Notes: a model not told the origin generated them from the sequence alone. Positions 24,946-34,541 are shown, counted from the first letter of the stretch. The stretch: DNA of 64,000 nt from Abditibacteriaceae bacterium (GCA_019239895.1 JAFAZH010000056.1:1-64000); one strand, 5' to 3'. Program-made: numbers and translations.

Positions 24946-26009
24946 TACGAATGTAATTCTGACCGATGATGCTGGATATTATTTTTTCTCATCATCATGA
25001 TTTTGGGGAACATCAGGTTGGCGCGAAACAGACTCATCGTTTGATCTTGCTCGACATGAATGCGTGGCATGGCAAAATAATCGCACTTTTTTTCGCTGAC
25101 TGGCCCTTCTTCGTAGGCGATGCCGAAGTGAAAACCTGCTGCCTTAGCAAGCTGTTGTACCTGCTCATTATAGTGCGGTTTGCGGCCATCGGGATACGAA
25201 ATAACCAGCACCTCTTTGCCTAAATGCTGCTCAATTATCTTCTTACTTTCACAAATTTCTGTTTCAAGTTGTGCCTCGTTCACATTGGCCAAGATCGGAT
25301 GGGTGACTGTGTGACTGCCAAATTCAATGCCCCCATCCGCCATCTCCTTAATCTGCTCCCAGGTGAGATGCATCCCGGCTGCGATGTCAGAGGGAAGTTC
25401 AATCTCTAACGAGGCAGCTAATTGATCTATGAATTGGTTCTTAACCTCATCGGGCACTTGTTTAGCCCAACGCAGAATCCGCAGAATCGCCCGGTGCCGG
25501 TCTCGTGCTGAAGTCAATGGCAACGGTTGATGATGAACCTGCGGGAATTCAACTTCGGAACGCTTGGTGTGCTTGAAGCAATAAGCTACCAAATCCCACC
25601 AGAAGAGCTTGGTACAGTCGCCCATGTAGCTAGTCGAGATGAAAATGGCAGCGGGTAATTTGAGGGCTTTAAGAATCGGAAAAGCGTGCGTATAATTATC
25701 TCGATAACCATCATCGAAAGTAATAATCACCGACCGCTTGGGCCAGGGACGACCCTCGCGCTGGCAATGCTCTAAATCTTCAAAAGATAGCACCTCGAAA
25801 TTGCGCCGCACAAATTCCATCTGCTGCTGAAACACTTCGCTGGAGGCGCTAATCAGGGCTTCATCAAAAGGGAAAGTTTCTGGGTCGTCGTCTAAGACAC
25901 GGTGATAGGCCAGAACCCGCAGCATCCCTCGCCTAATGTCTGTATGCGCCCAAATGTGGCGAGAGGCTGGGTTGGCCAGGATTGAAGCCACAAGCTCACT
26001 TTTACCCAT
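24945..26009 (-). CDS. Polysaccharide deacetylase (NodB domain), copy A
   Basis: This 354-residue NodB-fold protein has motif 1 IITFDDGYRDNYTHAFPIL (catalytic base and metal Asp), motif 2 GSHTVTHP (metal histidines) and SYPDGRKPHYNEQV further on. It has no signal peptide, as is common for the deacetylases inside EPS operons. It would remove N-acetyl groups from HexNAc residues of the polymer or its precursor. The last 15 residues are basic. It is coupled to the downstream glycosyltransferase. A structured 382-nt gap lies upstream. Confidence 0.92.
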   Translation of the reverse strand: MGKSELVASILANPASRHIWAHTDIRRGMLRVLAYHRVLDDDPETFPFDEALISASSEVFQQQMEFVRRNFEVLSFEDLEHCQREGRPWPKRSVIITFDDGYRDNYTHAFPILKALKLPAAIFISTSYMGDCTKLFWWDLVAYCFKHTKRSEVEFPQVHHQPLPLTSARDRHRAILRILRWAKQVPDEVKNQFIDQLAASLEIELPSDIAAGMHLTWEQIKEMADGGIEFGSHTVTHPILANVNEAQLETEICESKKIIEQHLGKEVLVISYPDGRKPHYNEQVQQLAKAAGFHFGIAYEEGPVSEKKCDYFAMPRIHVEQDQTMSLFRANLMFPKIMMMRKNNIQHHRSELHS

Positions 26010-26391
26010 ATAACCTTGATAACCCTAACCGACCCTCCTCCCAAACTTCCTAATGCGTGCTGTCGAGATTAATGCAAGACTTAGGCTTATGGGCTGGATG
26101 TAGGCTGCCCCCTTCCGTAGCAGTGTTACTTTATCAGTTTATGAGAGAATCCGCAAAAAGACCCTATACCCTATAGGGATACTGGCGGAGCGAAACATTG
26201 TATTAAAGAGCGTTTACCGTGCCGTACGGTCTCCCTCGATTCACTCAGTAGTGAGCGATACCTCGGTTAAGGGTAGGGTGTTACTTTGTTCTTGCCCTAG
26301 AGACAGTTTCCTCTGTTCCAGTTGGATAAGGCTGTTTGTCCATTATTGTCTCAACGATTAAGTGACTGCTAATGCGGTTTGCCAATCAATG
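26010..26391 (-). other. 382-nt structured gap between wecB and deacetylase A
   Basis: No plausible gene is visible in this gap. Several hairpins are present: ACCGT-GCCGT-ACGGT near 26218-26230, TCGATTCACT-CAGT-AGTGAGCGA at 26237-26258, and the palindrome CCCTATAGGG near 26170-26180. On the minus strand these would form a long leader ahead of deacetylase A. I could not match it to a known riboswitch; it may instead hold the promoter of the second half of the locus. Confidence 0.4.
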
Positions 26392-27498
26392 TTAAGCAAT
26401 ATAGTTGGCGAGCACATCGGCAATGCGTTCGCTGGCTTTGCCATCCCAGAGCGGGGGAATTTGGCCCTTCCGGGATTCGCCGTTTAAAATGCGCGAGACT
26501 TCATCTTGCAGCCGTGAACTGTCTTGCCCCACCAGGACGTTGGTGCCCATTGTCACGGTGACAGGGCGCTCGGTGTTCTTGCGCATCGTGATGCAAGGCA
26601 CGCCTAAATAAGTGGTCTCTTCCTGAATGCCGCCCGAATCGGTGATAACAAGAGTCGCATGGCGCTGCAAAGCCAAAAACTCTAAATAACCAACGGGGTC
26701 GGTCAGATGAAAATTGGGGCCTTGAGTATCAAGACCAAAGTTTTGCAGTCGCTGGCGCGTGCGCGGATGAATCGGAAAGAGAACCGGAACTTTCTTGGCT
26801 ATGGCCCCTAAAGCTTCAATGATATGTCTCAACTCGTCCGGGTTATCCACATTGGAAGGGCGATGCAGCGTCACCAGAGCATAGCCGCCTTGCTCCCAGC
26901 CTTGAGGCGGCCCCTCTAATGAAGCTAATAATTGCGGCCACACCGTCTCGGCCTGGGGCAATAAGCGGACTAAAGTGTCAATCATGACGTTACCGACGAG
27001 GTAAATCTTTTCGGCAGCAATGCCCTCGCGCAGCAGGTTTTCGTTGCCATCTGACGAAGGTGTAAACAGCAAATCCGCAATTTGGTCAGTCAGTAGACGA
27101 TTAACTTCTTCGGGCATGGTGCGGTCAAAAGAACGCAGCCCAGCTTCCACATGGCCTATGGGAATGAGCAACTTCGCGCATACTATGGCAGCGGCTACTG
27201 TCGAGTTAATGTCGCCATATACCAATACTATGTCGGGGCGCTGAGCCAGGAGGACTTCCTCCAGATGAATCATGATCTGGGCCGTTTGTACCGCGTGTGA
27301 GCCAGAGCCGACGCCTAAATTCACGTCTGGCCGAGGTAGCCCTAATTCTTGCCAGAAAATATCGGACATGTTAGCGTCATAGTGCTGGCCCGTATGGACA
27401 AGCGTCTGATTCACCCCATCGCGTTTAGCCAGGGCTGCCATCACGGGTGCTACCTTCATGAAATTGGGGCGTGCCCCGACGACGTGGAGAATGTGCAT
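26392..27498 (-). CDS. wecB: UDP-N-acetylglucosamine 2-epimerase, non-hydrolysing
   Basis: This 368-residue protein has the family's full length and signature blocks: VVGARPNFMKVAPV, LVHTGQHYDANMSDIFW, VYGDINSTVAAA, HVEAGLRSFDRTMPEEVNR, VTLHRPSNVD, HPRTRQRL and ITDSGGIQEETTYLGVPC. It interconverts UDP-GlcNAc and UDP-ManNAc in the cytoplasm. This indicates that the polymer of this locus contains ManNAc or a derivative. Its ATG follows the stop of deacetylase B after only 4 nt, with CGGAG upstream. Confidence 0.96.
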   Translation of the reverse strand: MHILHVVGARPNFMKVAPVMAALAKRDGVNQTLVHTGQHYDANMSDIFWQELGLPRPDVNLGVGSGSHAVQTAQIMIHLEEVLLAQRPDIVLVYGDINSTVAAAIVCAKLLIPIGHVEAGLRSFDRTMPEEVNRLLTDQIADLLFTPSSDGNENLLREGIAAEKIYLVGNVMIDTLVRLLPQAETVWPQLLASLEGPPQGWEQGGYALVTLHRPSNVDNPDELRHIIEALGAIAKKVPVLFPIHPRTRQRLQNFGLDTQGPNFHLTDPVGYLEFLALQRHATLVITDSGGIQEETTYLGVPCITMRKNTERPVTVTMGTNVLVGQDSSRLQDEVSRILNGESRKGQIPPLWDGKASERIADVLANYIA

Positions 27499-27502
27499 AA
27501 TA

Positions 27503-28363
27503 TCAGGCTCCGATGTTAATGCCCTTTGCTTTCAACCTGAGATAATCCGGGTCTAATCCCGCTACACGAGCACGCCAGGCCAGCGACCCCAGCAAGCCGT
27601 TACCAGCATCCATGCGTTGAATGCCAAATGGAGTTGAACCGCGAGTATTCATACCCCCATAAGCGAAGAGGGCAGCATAATAACCAGCTTGTTGCACCAC
27701 CTGGAGAGCTTGCCTTGAAATATCCCTCGGTTTACCAAAAGGAAAGGCAAAGGCGCGAGGCCGCTCCCCTAGTTCCTGCTTGAGCGTAGCCAGCGAATCC
27801 TGTAACTCTCGTTTGACGGTGGCCTCGTCACTCTGGCCTAGGCTGGTGTGCTCTACGGTGTGCGAGCCGATTTCAAAGCCAGCCTCTTGCATGGCACGCA
27901 GGTCATCCCAGGTCAGTTTTGGGAAGCGGCCTGCGACACTGGCGGGCGCTGCGCCGTTACGCTCTGCTAACTCCAGGTCATGGGGGAAAACGCGCTCTGT
28001 GCTCATAAAACCAGTCGAAACAAAAAAAGTAGCCGGAACTCCCAGTGATTGAAGCACGGGAACCGCTTCTGTGTAGTTATCCCGATAGCCATCGTCAAAA
28101 GTTACAACGGCCACCCGCCGCTTTAAAGGGATGTTTTGGCGCAGACGCTCGCACAAGTCGAAAAGTGTAATGCACTCATAATGTTGCTTTAAATATTCCA
28201 GGTCGTGGCGGAACTCTTCTGTGGGTTTGGTCAGGACATCACAGCCGCCGATGCGGTGATAGCAAAGCACCACCGCTCGCGCTCGTCCTAAACGGCCCAA
28301 GAGAAAATCGCGTAATCCGACATATCCTGAATGGAGATATAAAGTAAAAAGTAAATTCTTAAT
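27503..28363 (-). CDS. Polysaccharide deacetylase (NodB domain), copy B, probable ATT start
   Basis: NodB motifs are intact: VVTFDDGYRDNYTEAVPVL, STGFMS, GSHTVEHTS and FAFPFGKPRD. The first TTG (28300) would begin at GRLGRARAVVLCYHRIG and cut the usual N-terminal helix. The upstream in-frame sequence reads IKNLLFTLYLHSGYVGLRDF, which fits a family N-terminus. Its only possible start is ATT at 28363, nine nt after GAGGG. This gives 286 residues. The enzyme deacetylates HexNAc sugars. It lies between a glycosyltransferase and wecB and is clearly distinct in sequence from copy A. Confidence 0.88.
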   Translation of the reverse strand: MKNLLFTLYLHSGYVGLRDFLLGRLGRARAVVLCYHRIGGCDVLTKPTEEFRHDLEYLKQHYECITLFDLCERLRQNIPLKRRVAVVTFDDGYRDNYTEAVPVLQSLGVPATFFVSTGFMSTERVFPHDLELAERNGAAPASVAGRFPKLTWDDLRAMQEAGFEIGSHTVEHTSLGQSDEATVKRELQDSLATLKQELGERPRAFAFPFGKPRDISRQALQVVQQAGYYAALFAYGGMNTRGSTPFGIQRMDAGNGLLGSLAWRARVAGLDPDYLRLKAKGINIGA

Positions 28364-28389
28364 GGCTTCAGACCCTCGGGAAACGGTGG

Positions 28390-29592
28390 TTAGACGCCCG
28401 TAGCCACTGCGCCTGGCACCAGTTCGCGGTAAATCTCCAGGCGAGAACGCAAATTTGATTCCGGTGTGTGGTGCGTGAGAACAGTCTGCCGCGCCTGCGT
28501 CACAAGCTTATCGGTTAAGGGCTTATCTTTTAGCACAAGAGCTATCGCGTGTGCCAATGCTGTGGTGTCGCGGGGGGCCACTAATAAGGCACTCTCATTG
28601 TGCGCCACCATTTCGGGTATGCCTCCGACTTTAGTCGCCACAATGGGCACTCCGGCTGACATGGCTTCCAATAAGGCGATGGGTGAGCCTTCGGTCAAGG
28701 AAGGCAAGACCTTAATATCGGCCAGAGCATAGAAAGCCCGTACATCGTTAACCTGTCCCGCGAAAACCACCCGCTCCCTCACTCCAAGGGAAGTAGCCGT
28801 GCTTTCGATTAGCTGCCTTTCCGGGCCATCACCGACTAAAACCAGTTTCACATTCAAGTCACTGTAGCGTTGCTTGAGATGCCCCAGGGCTGTAACCAGA
28901 TCAACCTGCGCCTTTTCCTTGGAGAGACGCCCGACGGACAATATGATACGCTCGCCTTCTTTAATTTCCAGGCGATTTTTCAAGGCTTGCACATCTTCCT
29001 GGCTAATGCCCTCATTCCAGCCGGGGCTGATCGCATTATGTAGGGCACGAATGCGGGTAGAAGGCACTCCCATGCTTTCCAAACCCCGTGCTGAAGCACG
29101 GCTGACGGTAATAATGCGATTGGCGGCCTGTAAGGACCAACGATCAAGCTGGTTATAGGCGTGCATCTTGAGATCGGTCATGGTGTAGCCGTGATGATAG
29201 GCGACCCACGGACGCTGCCGCCATAAACCCGACATCCGCACCAGAAAGTGCGATTTTACATGATGCGATTCGATAATATCGGGCTGAAAACTTTCCACAA
29301 TCTGGCGCAGGTTGGCAATCACACGGGTGTCGAAGCGAAAGCGTTCAGGCACCACATCAACATGCAAACCCGCATCGCGGGCTACTGCTACGAAATGATT
29401 AGGAGCCTTAGCATCAATGGCTGCTGCGTTAGGGCGGCCCCGGTTGAAGGTGATGATAGAAGCATCTACCTGTGGCGCACCTGGCGTAGCGTCAGAGGTG
29501 TGACGCGCGCTCTGATAGAACTCTAATAAGACCTTCGCTGGGCCAGTTACCGTGGTGGCCTCAATAATTGATAAAAGCTTGATGTTTGCCAT
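28390..29592 (-). CDS. GT4 glycosyltransferase
   Basis: This 400-residue GT-B enzyme has N-terminal SIIEATTVTGPAKVLLEF and a variable acceptor domain. The donor domain holds ILSVGRLSKEKAQVDLVTAL, LVGDGPERQLIE and the E-x7-E motif LTEGSPIALLEAMSAGVP, then TKVGGIPEMV. It is cytoplasmic, with no membrane helix. It starts the sub-operon glycosyltransferase / deacetylase B / wecB and is divergent from the glycosyltransferase at 29836. The 243-nt gap between them presumably holds both promoters, but I could not assign boxes with confidence. Confidence 0.92.
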   Translation of the reverse strand: MANIKLLSIIEATTVTGPAKVLLEFYQSARHTSDATPGAPQVDASIITFNRGRPNAAAIDAKAPNHFVAVARDAGLHVDVVPERFRFDTRVIANLRQIVESFQPDIIESHHVKSHFLVRMSGLWRQRPWVAYHHGYTMTDLKMHAYNQLDRWSLQAANRIITVSRASARGLESMGVPSTRIRALHNAISPGWNEGISQEDVQALKNRLEIKEGERIILSVGRLSKEKAQVDLVTALGHLKQRYSDLNVKLVLVGDGPERQLIESTATSLGVRERVVFAGQVNDVRAFYALADIKVLPSLTEGSPIALLEAMSAGVPIVATKVGGIPEMVAHNESALLVAPRDTTALAHAIALVLKDKPLTDKLVTQARQTVLTHHTPESNLRSRLEIYRELVPGAVATGV

Positions 29593-29835
29593 GAACGCCC
29601 TTAGTTGCTGCTCTGCCTAACGATTAGGTTCAATAATTCTTACTTAAAAATAGGTTATTGCATAATTGCGCGTTAGCTCAGGTATGAGTCTTGCAATCTT
29701 TTGTCCACGACGGGTCTGCCTGGAGACCATAGTTTGGTGATAAGGGCTGGATTATCCGGGTTAGAATTAATTGTGAGTGAAAGCCATTAGAGCCTTCGGT
29801 AAGGTTTGTCTACATGGTCATGCGGCAATAAATAC

Positions 29836-31233
29836 ATGCGTGTTCTGTTAATTTCCTACCATTTTCCGCCAGACGCCGCGATTGGTGCCGTGCGGCCCTA
29901 CCAATTTGCGCGGCTACTGCCTGAACACGGCATCGAGACGTGGGTGCTGACGGTACAGCCCCAGTTTGCCGAATTGCGTGACGACCGCCTGACCACTGAT
30001 GATATTCCTGCCGATCATATAGTGCGTACCGCAGTTTATCCCACAAAGCGGAGACGCCTGATTAAGCTGGCCGCCGCACTCAAGACGAAATTAAAAGGTG
30101 GTTCGGCTAATCATTCTAATGGGGCCGCGCCTGCTATATCAAAAAATGGAGCCAGTGGTGGAGCATCGGCTATAGACCAGATTCCCTGGCGGCAACGCTG
30201 GTTTATGTCCTGGGTCTTTTTTCCGGATAACCTGGCCGGATGGTATAAACCGGCCCATGAAGCCGCCGAAAAGATGTTGCGACAAACGAAGTTTGATGCC
30301 ATTATTTCCACCTCGCCGCCCCGCGTTGCTCACTTTCTGGCCTATGACTTATCACTGCGCTACAAGTTGCCCTGGATTATGGACTTGCGTGATCCCTGGT
30401 TTAAGGACATAGACGAAGTGCATTCCAAGACTTTGGATGATCTCTACCATCGGCTCTTTTTGCGGTATTCCAGTCAGGCCGATGCCGTAGTGATGAATAC
30501 TGAACGCTTGCGCGAATACATGGTCAAAACCGTTCCCTCTATCGCTAACAAAGCGGTCACCATCCCCAATGGGGCCAAGCTCAAGCCGCGTGCTAATAAG
30601 CCAGCCCTGGATAAGCCAGCGCAATTTCGGGTGGGACATTATGGCAGCGTTTATAGCACTCGGAGTGCCCAGGCATTCCTGGAGGGTTTACGGCTCTGGC
30701 TGGATCGCTCGAAGATCAATCCGGCAGAGGTCGCAGTGCGGTTCATGGGGCCGGAGTTTGGCAGCACGCCGTACCATGTTGAACGCTTAAAGCTTGAATC
30801 TATCGTCACCTTATGTCCGCCAGTCTCACGGGATCGGGTGACAGAATTGATGCGCGAGGATTACATCCTCCTACTATTAGCTAACGACCAACCATTGCAA
30901 ATACCTGGCAAGCTGTATGAGTATTTAGCCGTCGAACGGCGTATTTTAGCCAGCACCGAAGCCGATGGTGCTTCCGCTGATTTAATCCGGGGTAGGCCCG
31001 GTTGTTCAATTGTGCAAACGGCGGAAGATATGGCGAATGCCTTAACACAATACTGGCAAGAATATGAGCAGGGGAGTAGCGCCGAGATTGACTATGGCGA
31101 CCTGCTGCGCGAATGCAGTTATGAGCGTCGGGTGGAAAGCCTGGCGAAAGTCATTGAGTCTGTGACGAATCAGCAGCCCGTTGCTAAAGTAGGCGGTGGA
31201 TTCGTTAAGGCTTACACAGAGCATTCCTTGTGA
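29836..31233 (+). CDS. Glycosyltransferase, GT4-like
   Basis: The protein has 465 residues from ATG 29836; TTG 29806 is an alternative with poorer spacing. The N-terminus RVLLISYHFPPDAAIGAVRP belongs to the GT4-like group found in EPS and capsule loci. The middle contains TSPPRVAHFLAYDLSLRYKL and WIMDLRDPWFKD; the donor domain has VGHYGSVYSTRSAQAFLEGL and IPGKLYEYLAVERRILA. The strict E-x7-E motif is replaced by K-x-Y-E-Y, as in other members of this group. It is the only EPS gene on the plus strand and probably has its own promoter. Confidence 0.88.
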   Translation: MRVLLISYHFPPDAAIGAVRPYQFARLLPEHGIETWVLTVQPQFAELRDDRLTTDDIPADHIVRTAVYPTKRRRLIKLAAALKTKLKGGSANHSNGAAPAISKNGASGGASAIDQIPWRQRWFMSWVFFPDNLAGWYKPAHEAAEKMLRQTKFDAIISTSPPRVAHFLAYDLSLRYKLPWIMDLRDPWFKDIDEVHSKTLDDLYHRLFLRYSSQADAVVMNTERLREYMVKTVPSIANKAVTIPNGAKLKPRANKPALDKPAQFRVGHYGSVYSTRSAQAFLEGLRLWLDRSKINPAEVAVRFMGPEFGSTPYHVERLKLESIVTLCPPVSRDRVTELMREDYILLLLANDQPLQIPGKLYEYLAVERRILASTEADGASADLIRGRPGCSIVQTAEDMANALTQYWQEYEQGSSAEIDYGDLLRECSYERRVESLAKVIESVTNQQPVAKVGGGFVKAYTEHSL

Positions 31234-31265
31234 CTTTTAGCTAAGCAAGTTGGCCCAAGAGGGAT

Positions 31266-31365
31266 TGTCATTACTTACGCACCGACCAGCGGGTGTGCAG
31301 TCGAGAAATCCCGCCTTTAAATGCACTCACAAAGATGCCTCAACTGCGCTTTGCTTGGAATGACA
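31266..31365. repeat. Degenerate TGTCATT...AATGACA element
   Basis: TGTCATT (31266-31272) and AATGACA (31359-31365) bound a region whose right part, AGATGCCTCAACTGCGCTTTG, resembles the right arm of the GTCATGCTGA-type repeats. It lies between two convergent genes and looks decayed. Confidence 0.4.
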
Positions 31366-31399
31366 CTACTCAGAGCACTATCCGCGAGATGCTGGCCGC

Positions 31400-33136
31400 T
31401 TAAATGTACGGTGCTTTAAGTCCTTTGACATGGGCTAAGGGGCGTAAAAGCTGTTGATTATGAGGTGAAGCAGGCACTAAGACAAAGCCATCGGCCCCGC
31501 CTACAGCTTCACTTTTATCGAGCCTGGAAAAGAAAAAATATAAATCTTTCCAGGAGACTTCTTTATCGTTGCCTTCAACCCAGTTCCATTCCGGGCGTGG
31601 TCGGGGAGTCAATAATCGTTTGGAAATCCAGATATTGCCGCCACGTTGCCAGACGGCCAACACACTAACTGCAAAGTTCCCCCGCCACTGGGCAACAGTG
31701 TCGGTGCTGCTTTCCACTAAGGCTCGAATATGAATATGACTCGCGCTATTGAGTGGGTTAAATGGATAGCTGCGACTAAAATTAAATAACTCATCCTGGG
31801 CGTGTATAACATAGACCAGGTTAATGGAGCGCACCAGGGGCTGTAAGGGCCAAATTCTTGCTTCGGTAGCCTTTTCCTGCTGCTTTAAGACTGGCTTGGC
31901 CATAACACTAAGATTGGTTAAGGTTGCTACTGCCATAAATAACAGGGCTACCCCCTTAAACCAGTTCGGTGCTTGACGGTTATCCAGAGAGTAACCCAAG
32001 ACAAGGAAAAGTGTTGGATACAGAGCGAGGTAACGCTCCATATCGCCGCCCTGCCAGGCAATCGCAAAGATAATCACCAGGCCAGCATTGAGCGCAAAGA
32101 ATTTCAGCAGTTGCTTGCCGCGTGCTGAATGCAATAAGGACAAGACAAGAGAGCCTAAAAAAACATAAAACAGCACCAGTTTCCATAAGCTCAAGCGCAC
32201 CAGGCTTTGCAGCGGCACTGGGTTTAGTGGATCATGCAGCACGAAACGTTTAAAAAGCACACCATCATTGCCCATGTTGATGAATGAACGAGCAAACCCA
32301 AATATCATGCGCAACGGCCCTTTAGCAGCCGTTATGCCGTGGGAAGAGGCCGCCATCCAGGTGCGTATATCGGCCAAGCTATGCAACCTGAGTAAGAAGA
32401 TCACTATCAAATAAGCAGTGGCCGTTGTCAAAATAAGACTAATGGTGGCTAAGGTAACTGGCCTCCATTGGGTGCGGCTAAAGCTATAAAAAAAGAGCGG
32501 AGTTGCTAAGGCGGCGGGAATAGCAAAAATGTAAGGCAGCCAGAAGCAGACGGCCCCGGCCAGCGCGATACCCGCGCCTACACTCAAGCCTAAGGCGTGT
32601 TCTGCTTGTTGTCCACTGCAAACAAGTAAGTAAAAGCCCAGGAGCAAAAAAAACAAAGCGACAATGTAAGAACTACCAGTCTGCGTGAAGTTGAGAAATG
32701 CCTGTGAGCAAATAAAAAAGAGAGTAACAGCATAGGCAACCCAGCGGGATGCACAGACGCGGGTTATTAAATTATACAGCAGGAGAACGCTACCTAACCC
32801 CGCCAACCAATTGAGCAGTAGCAGAATGAGCGTGATATTAGGACGTTCGTATGGCCCTGCAATGGGGCGGGTGAAACTGCCAAAGAGATGGTAGCAGAGC
32901 CAGCCGAGGGGTCGCCAGAGCAGATGGCCGAAGTCCCAGAACTCCTGACCAGTTAAGATGGAAACCGTATAGTCGGCAGTATCTCCGAAGAAGAAGGCAT
33001 CGGTGCAAGCTGTCAGCAATACGTAAGCCGCTGCGACGGCTGCATATGTGCGTCCCCATTGTTGCCAACGATGATTCGGCACGCTCCCCTCGTCAGCGTG
33101 GTGCAGCGGCCTCAAGGTCGGGTGGGGGAGATTCAT
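31400..33136 (-). CDS. Multi-spanning membrane protein of the EPS locus
   Basis: This 578-residue protein has about 10-12 membrane segments, then a C-terminal soluble part of about 150 residues. An acidic pair in the first periplasmic loop (DAFFFGDTADYTVS) and the layout suggest a lipid-sugar-dependent GT-C transferase of the ArnT/PMT kind, or a membrane partner, but no family can be named. The ATG at 33136 overlaps the upstream gene by 44 nt and lacks a ribosome site. GTG 33082 with GAGGGG just upstream avoids the overlap and is a good alternative. It ends the first EPS sub-operon. Confidence 0.75.
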   Translation of the reverse strand: MNLPHPTLRPLHHADEGSVPNHRWQQWGRTYAAVAAAYVLLTACTDAFFFGDTADYTVSILTGQEFWDFGHLLWRPLGWLCYHLFGSFTRPIAGPYERPNITLILLLLNWLAGLGSVLLLYNLITRVCASRWVAYAVTLFFICSQAFLNFTQTGSSYIVALFFLLLGFYLLVCSGQQAEHALGLSVGAGIALAGAVCFWLPYIFAIPAALATPLFFYSFSRTQWRPVTLATISLILTTATAYLIVIFLLRLHSLADIRTWMAASSHGITAAKGPLRMIFGFARSFINMGNDGVLFKRFVLHDPLNPVPLQSLVRLSLWKLVLFYVFLGSLVLSLLHSARGKQLLKFFALNAGLVIIFAIAWQGGDMERYLALYPTLFLVLGYSLDNRQAPNWFKGVALLFMAVATLTNLSVMAKPVLKQQEKATEARIWPLQPLVRSINLVYVIHAQDELFNFSRSYPFNPLNSASHIHIRALVESSTDTVAQWRGNFAVSVLAVWQRGGNIWISKRLLTPRPRPEWNWVEGNDKEVSWKDLYFFFSRLDKSEAVGGADGFVLVPASPHNQQLLRPLAHVKGLKAPYI

Positions 33137-34541
33137 GCGGGATAGAAGAACGATTCAGCAGACCAAAATAAACATCGAGCAGCATCGCGCCGATAGCTGG
33201 CCAATCATAGCGGGCTAACATTAAGCGGCGTGCGTTTTCGACCAGCTTTTGCCGCCTGGCTTCATTATCACAGATTTCCAGAATCGCGTGTGAGAAATCT
33301 TCGGCTGTCGTGGCGATAATAATGTCTTCACCACTGGTTATCGCCAAGCCTTCAGCGCCCAGCTTGGTCGAAACGACGGGTAAACCAGCCGCCATTGCTT
33401 CCAATATTTTAAGGCGCGAGCCGCCGCCAATGCGCAATGGCACAACGGCAGCAATGGCTTCTCGATAAAAGGGTCGCACATCCTGCACGCGCCCGGTGAC
33501 TTCAATGCCCGGTATAGAGGCCAACGCCTGCACTTCCTCGGAGGGACTGCGCCCCACAATGGTAAAAATGAGATCGGTTCGTTTGGCCCAGACGCTCGGC
33601 CACACCTCGCGCGCAAAATAAGTGACGGCATCAATGTTAGCATGATAGTCCATTGAGCCGCTAAAAACCAGCCGGTTCTTTGGAGGCGATACCGTCGCAG
33701 CTTGCTCGTCTTGACTTGCAGGTGCAGCCTGATTGCTATTGGCGTTGCCATTCAAGTTAGGGGCAATAGGGGGTCTTTTATTGCTGAAGTACTCGACATT
33801 AACCCCGTTTTCAATGACAAACACGGGAGCTTTCGGCGCAATCTGTAATAGGTGCTGGCGATCCCGTTCGGTGCAAACCAGATGAGCATCGAACTCGCGG
33901 ATGATACGATGTTCCATCTGCTCCATACGCTTAGCTGTGGTACGGGCATAAATGCGGCGTGCAACCGGGGCGTGTTCGCTGTAGCGCCACATTAATTCCG
34001 ATTCCACATTGTGCCAATCGCAAACGACCAGGGGCTTGCTGCGGGCTGCCCGAATAATGGGCAGGTAATCCGCGAGATGGATGCCCTCAACCTGCACAAT
34101 CGCAAAATCTTGTTCTTGCAGCAGTTGCTCCAATACTTCCGTCATCTGCCGGGTGGTGTAATTAAGGACGGGCAAGGGGGTGCGGCCTACAGCTCCCTTC
34201 ATAATCTTAAGCGGAGTGTAGCCGCGCTCTAAAGGCACGGTGATAAGGCGTCCATGTTTATTCAAGGCAGGGCCATAAATCTTAGCCGTATCGGACATTT
34301 CTTTCTTGCCATCGGCAAAGCCCAGATAGGTGACGTGCGCGCTAAGAGACAACTCGCGCGATAGATAAAAGTTGCGCAGTTGGGCACCGGTGCTGGGCGG
34401 CCAACACTCTTTAGGCGCAAAATAAAGCACCGGGCCGGGAAGGGGGAGACGAGTGCCGAAACGGTCTGGGGGTTGCGCGGCCAGAAAGTGCGAAATGGGA
34501 ATCTGCGGGTTGGCGCCTTGCGCTGCGGAGTTATGCGCCAT
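33093..34541 (-). CDS. GT4 glycosyltransferase
   Basis: This 482-residue GT-B enzyme has N-terminal LPLPGPVLYFAPKECWPPSTG, DWHNVESELMWRYSEH and ERDRQHLLQIAPKAPVFVIE. The donor domain has LVFSGSMDYHANIDAVTYFA, IVGRSPSEEVQALA, GGGSRLKILEAMAAGLPVVS and TKLGAEGL. A low-complexity Asn/Gln-rich insert (NGNANSNQAAPASQ) lies between the domains. The start overlaps the end of the GT2 gene by 11 nt, and a palindrome-free junction supports co-transcription. Confidence 0.9.
   Translation of the reverse strand: MAHNSAAQGANPQIPISHFLAAQPPDRFGTRLPLPGPVLYFAPKECWPPSTGAQLRNFYLSRELSLSAHVTYLGFADGKKEMSDTAKIYGPALNKHGRLITVPLERGYTPLKIMKGAVGRTPLPVLNYTTRQMTEVLEQLLQEQDFAIVQVEGIHLADYLPIIRAARSKPLVVCDWHNVESELMWRYSEHAPVARRIYARTTAKRMEQMEHRIIREFDAHLVCTERDRQHLLQIAPKAPVFVIENGVNVEYFSNKRPPIAPNLNGNANSNQAAPASQDEQAATVSPPKNRLVFSGSMDYHANIDAVTYFAREVWPSVWAKRTDLIFTIVGRSPSEEVQALASIPGIEVTGRVQDVRPFYREAIAAVVPLRIGGGSRLKILEAMAAGLPVVSTKLGAEGLAITSGEDIIIATTAEDFSHAILEICDNEARRQKLVENARRLMLARYDWPAIGAMLLDVYFGLLNRSSIPHESPPPDLEAAAPR

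Noticed and set aside
26010..26391. c-di-GMP (GEMM) riboswitch before the EPS deacetylase
   Set aside because: The conserved GEMM core could not be found; only generic hairpins are visible.
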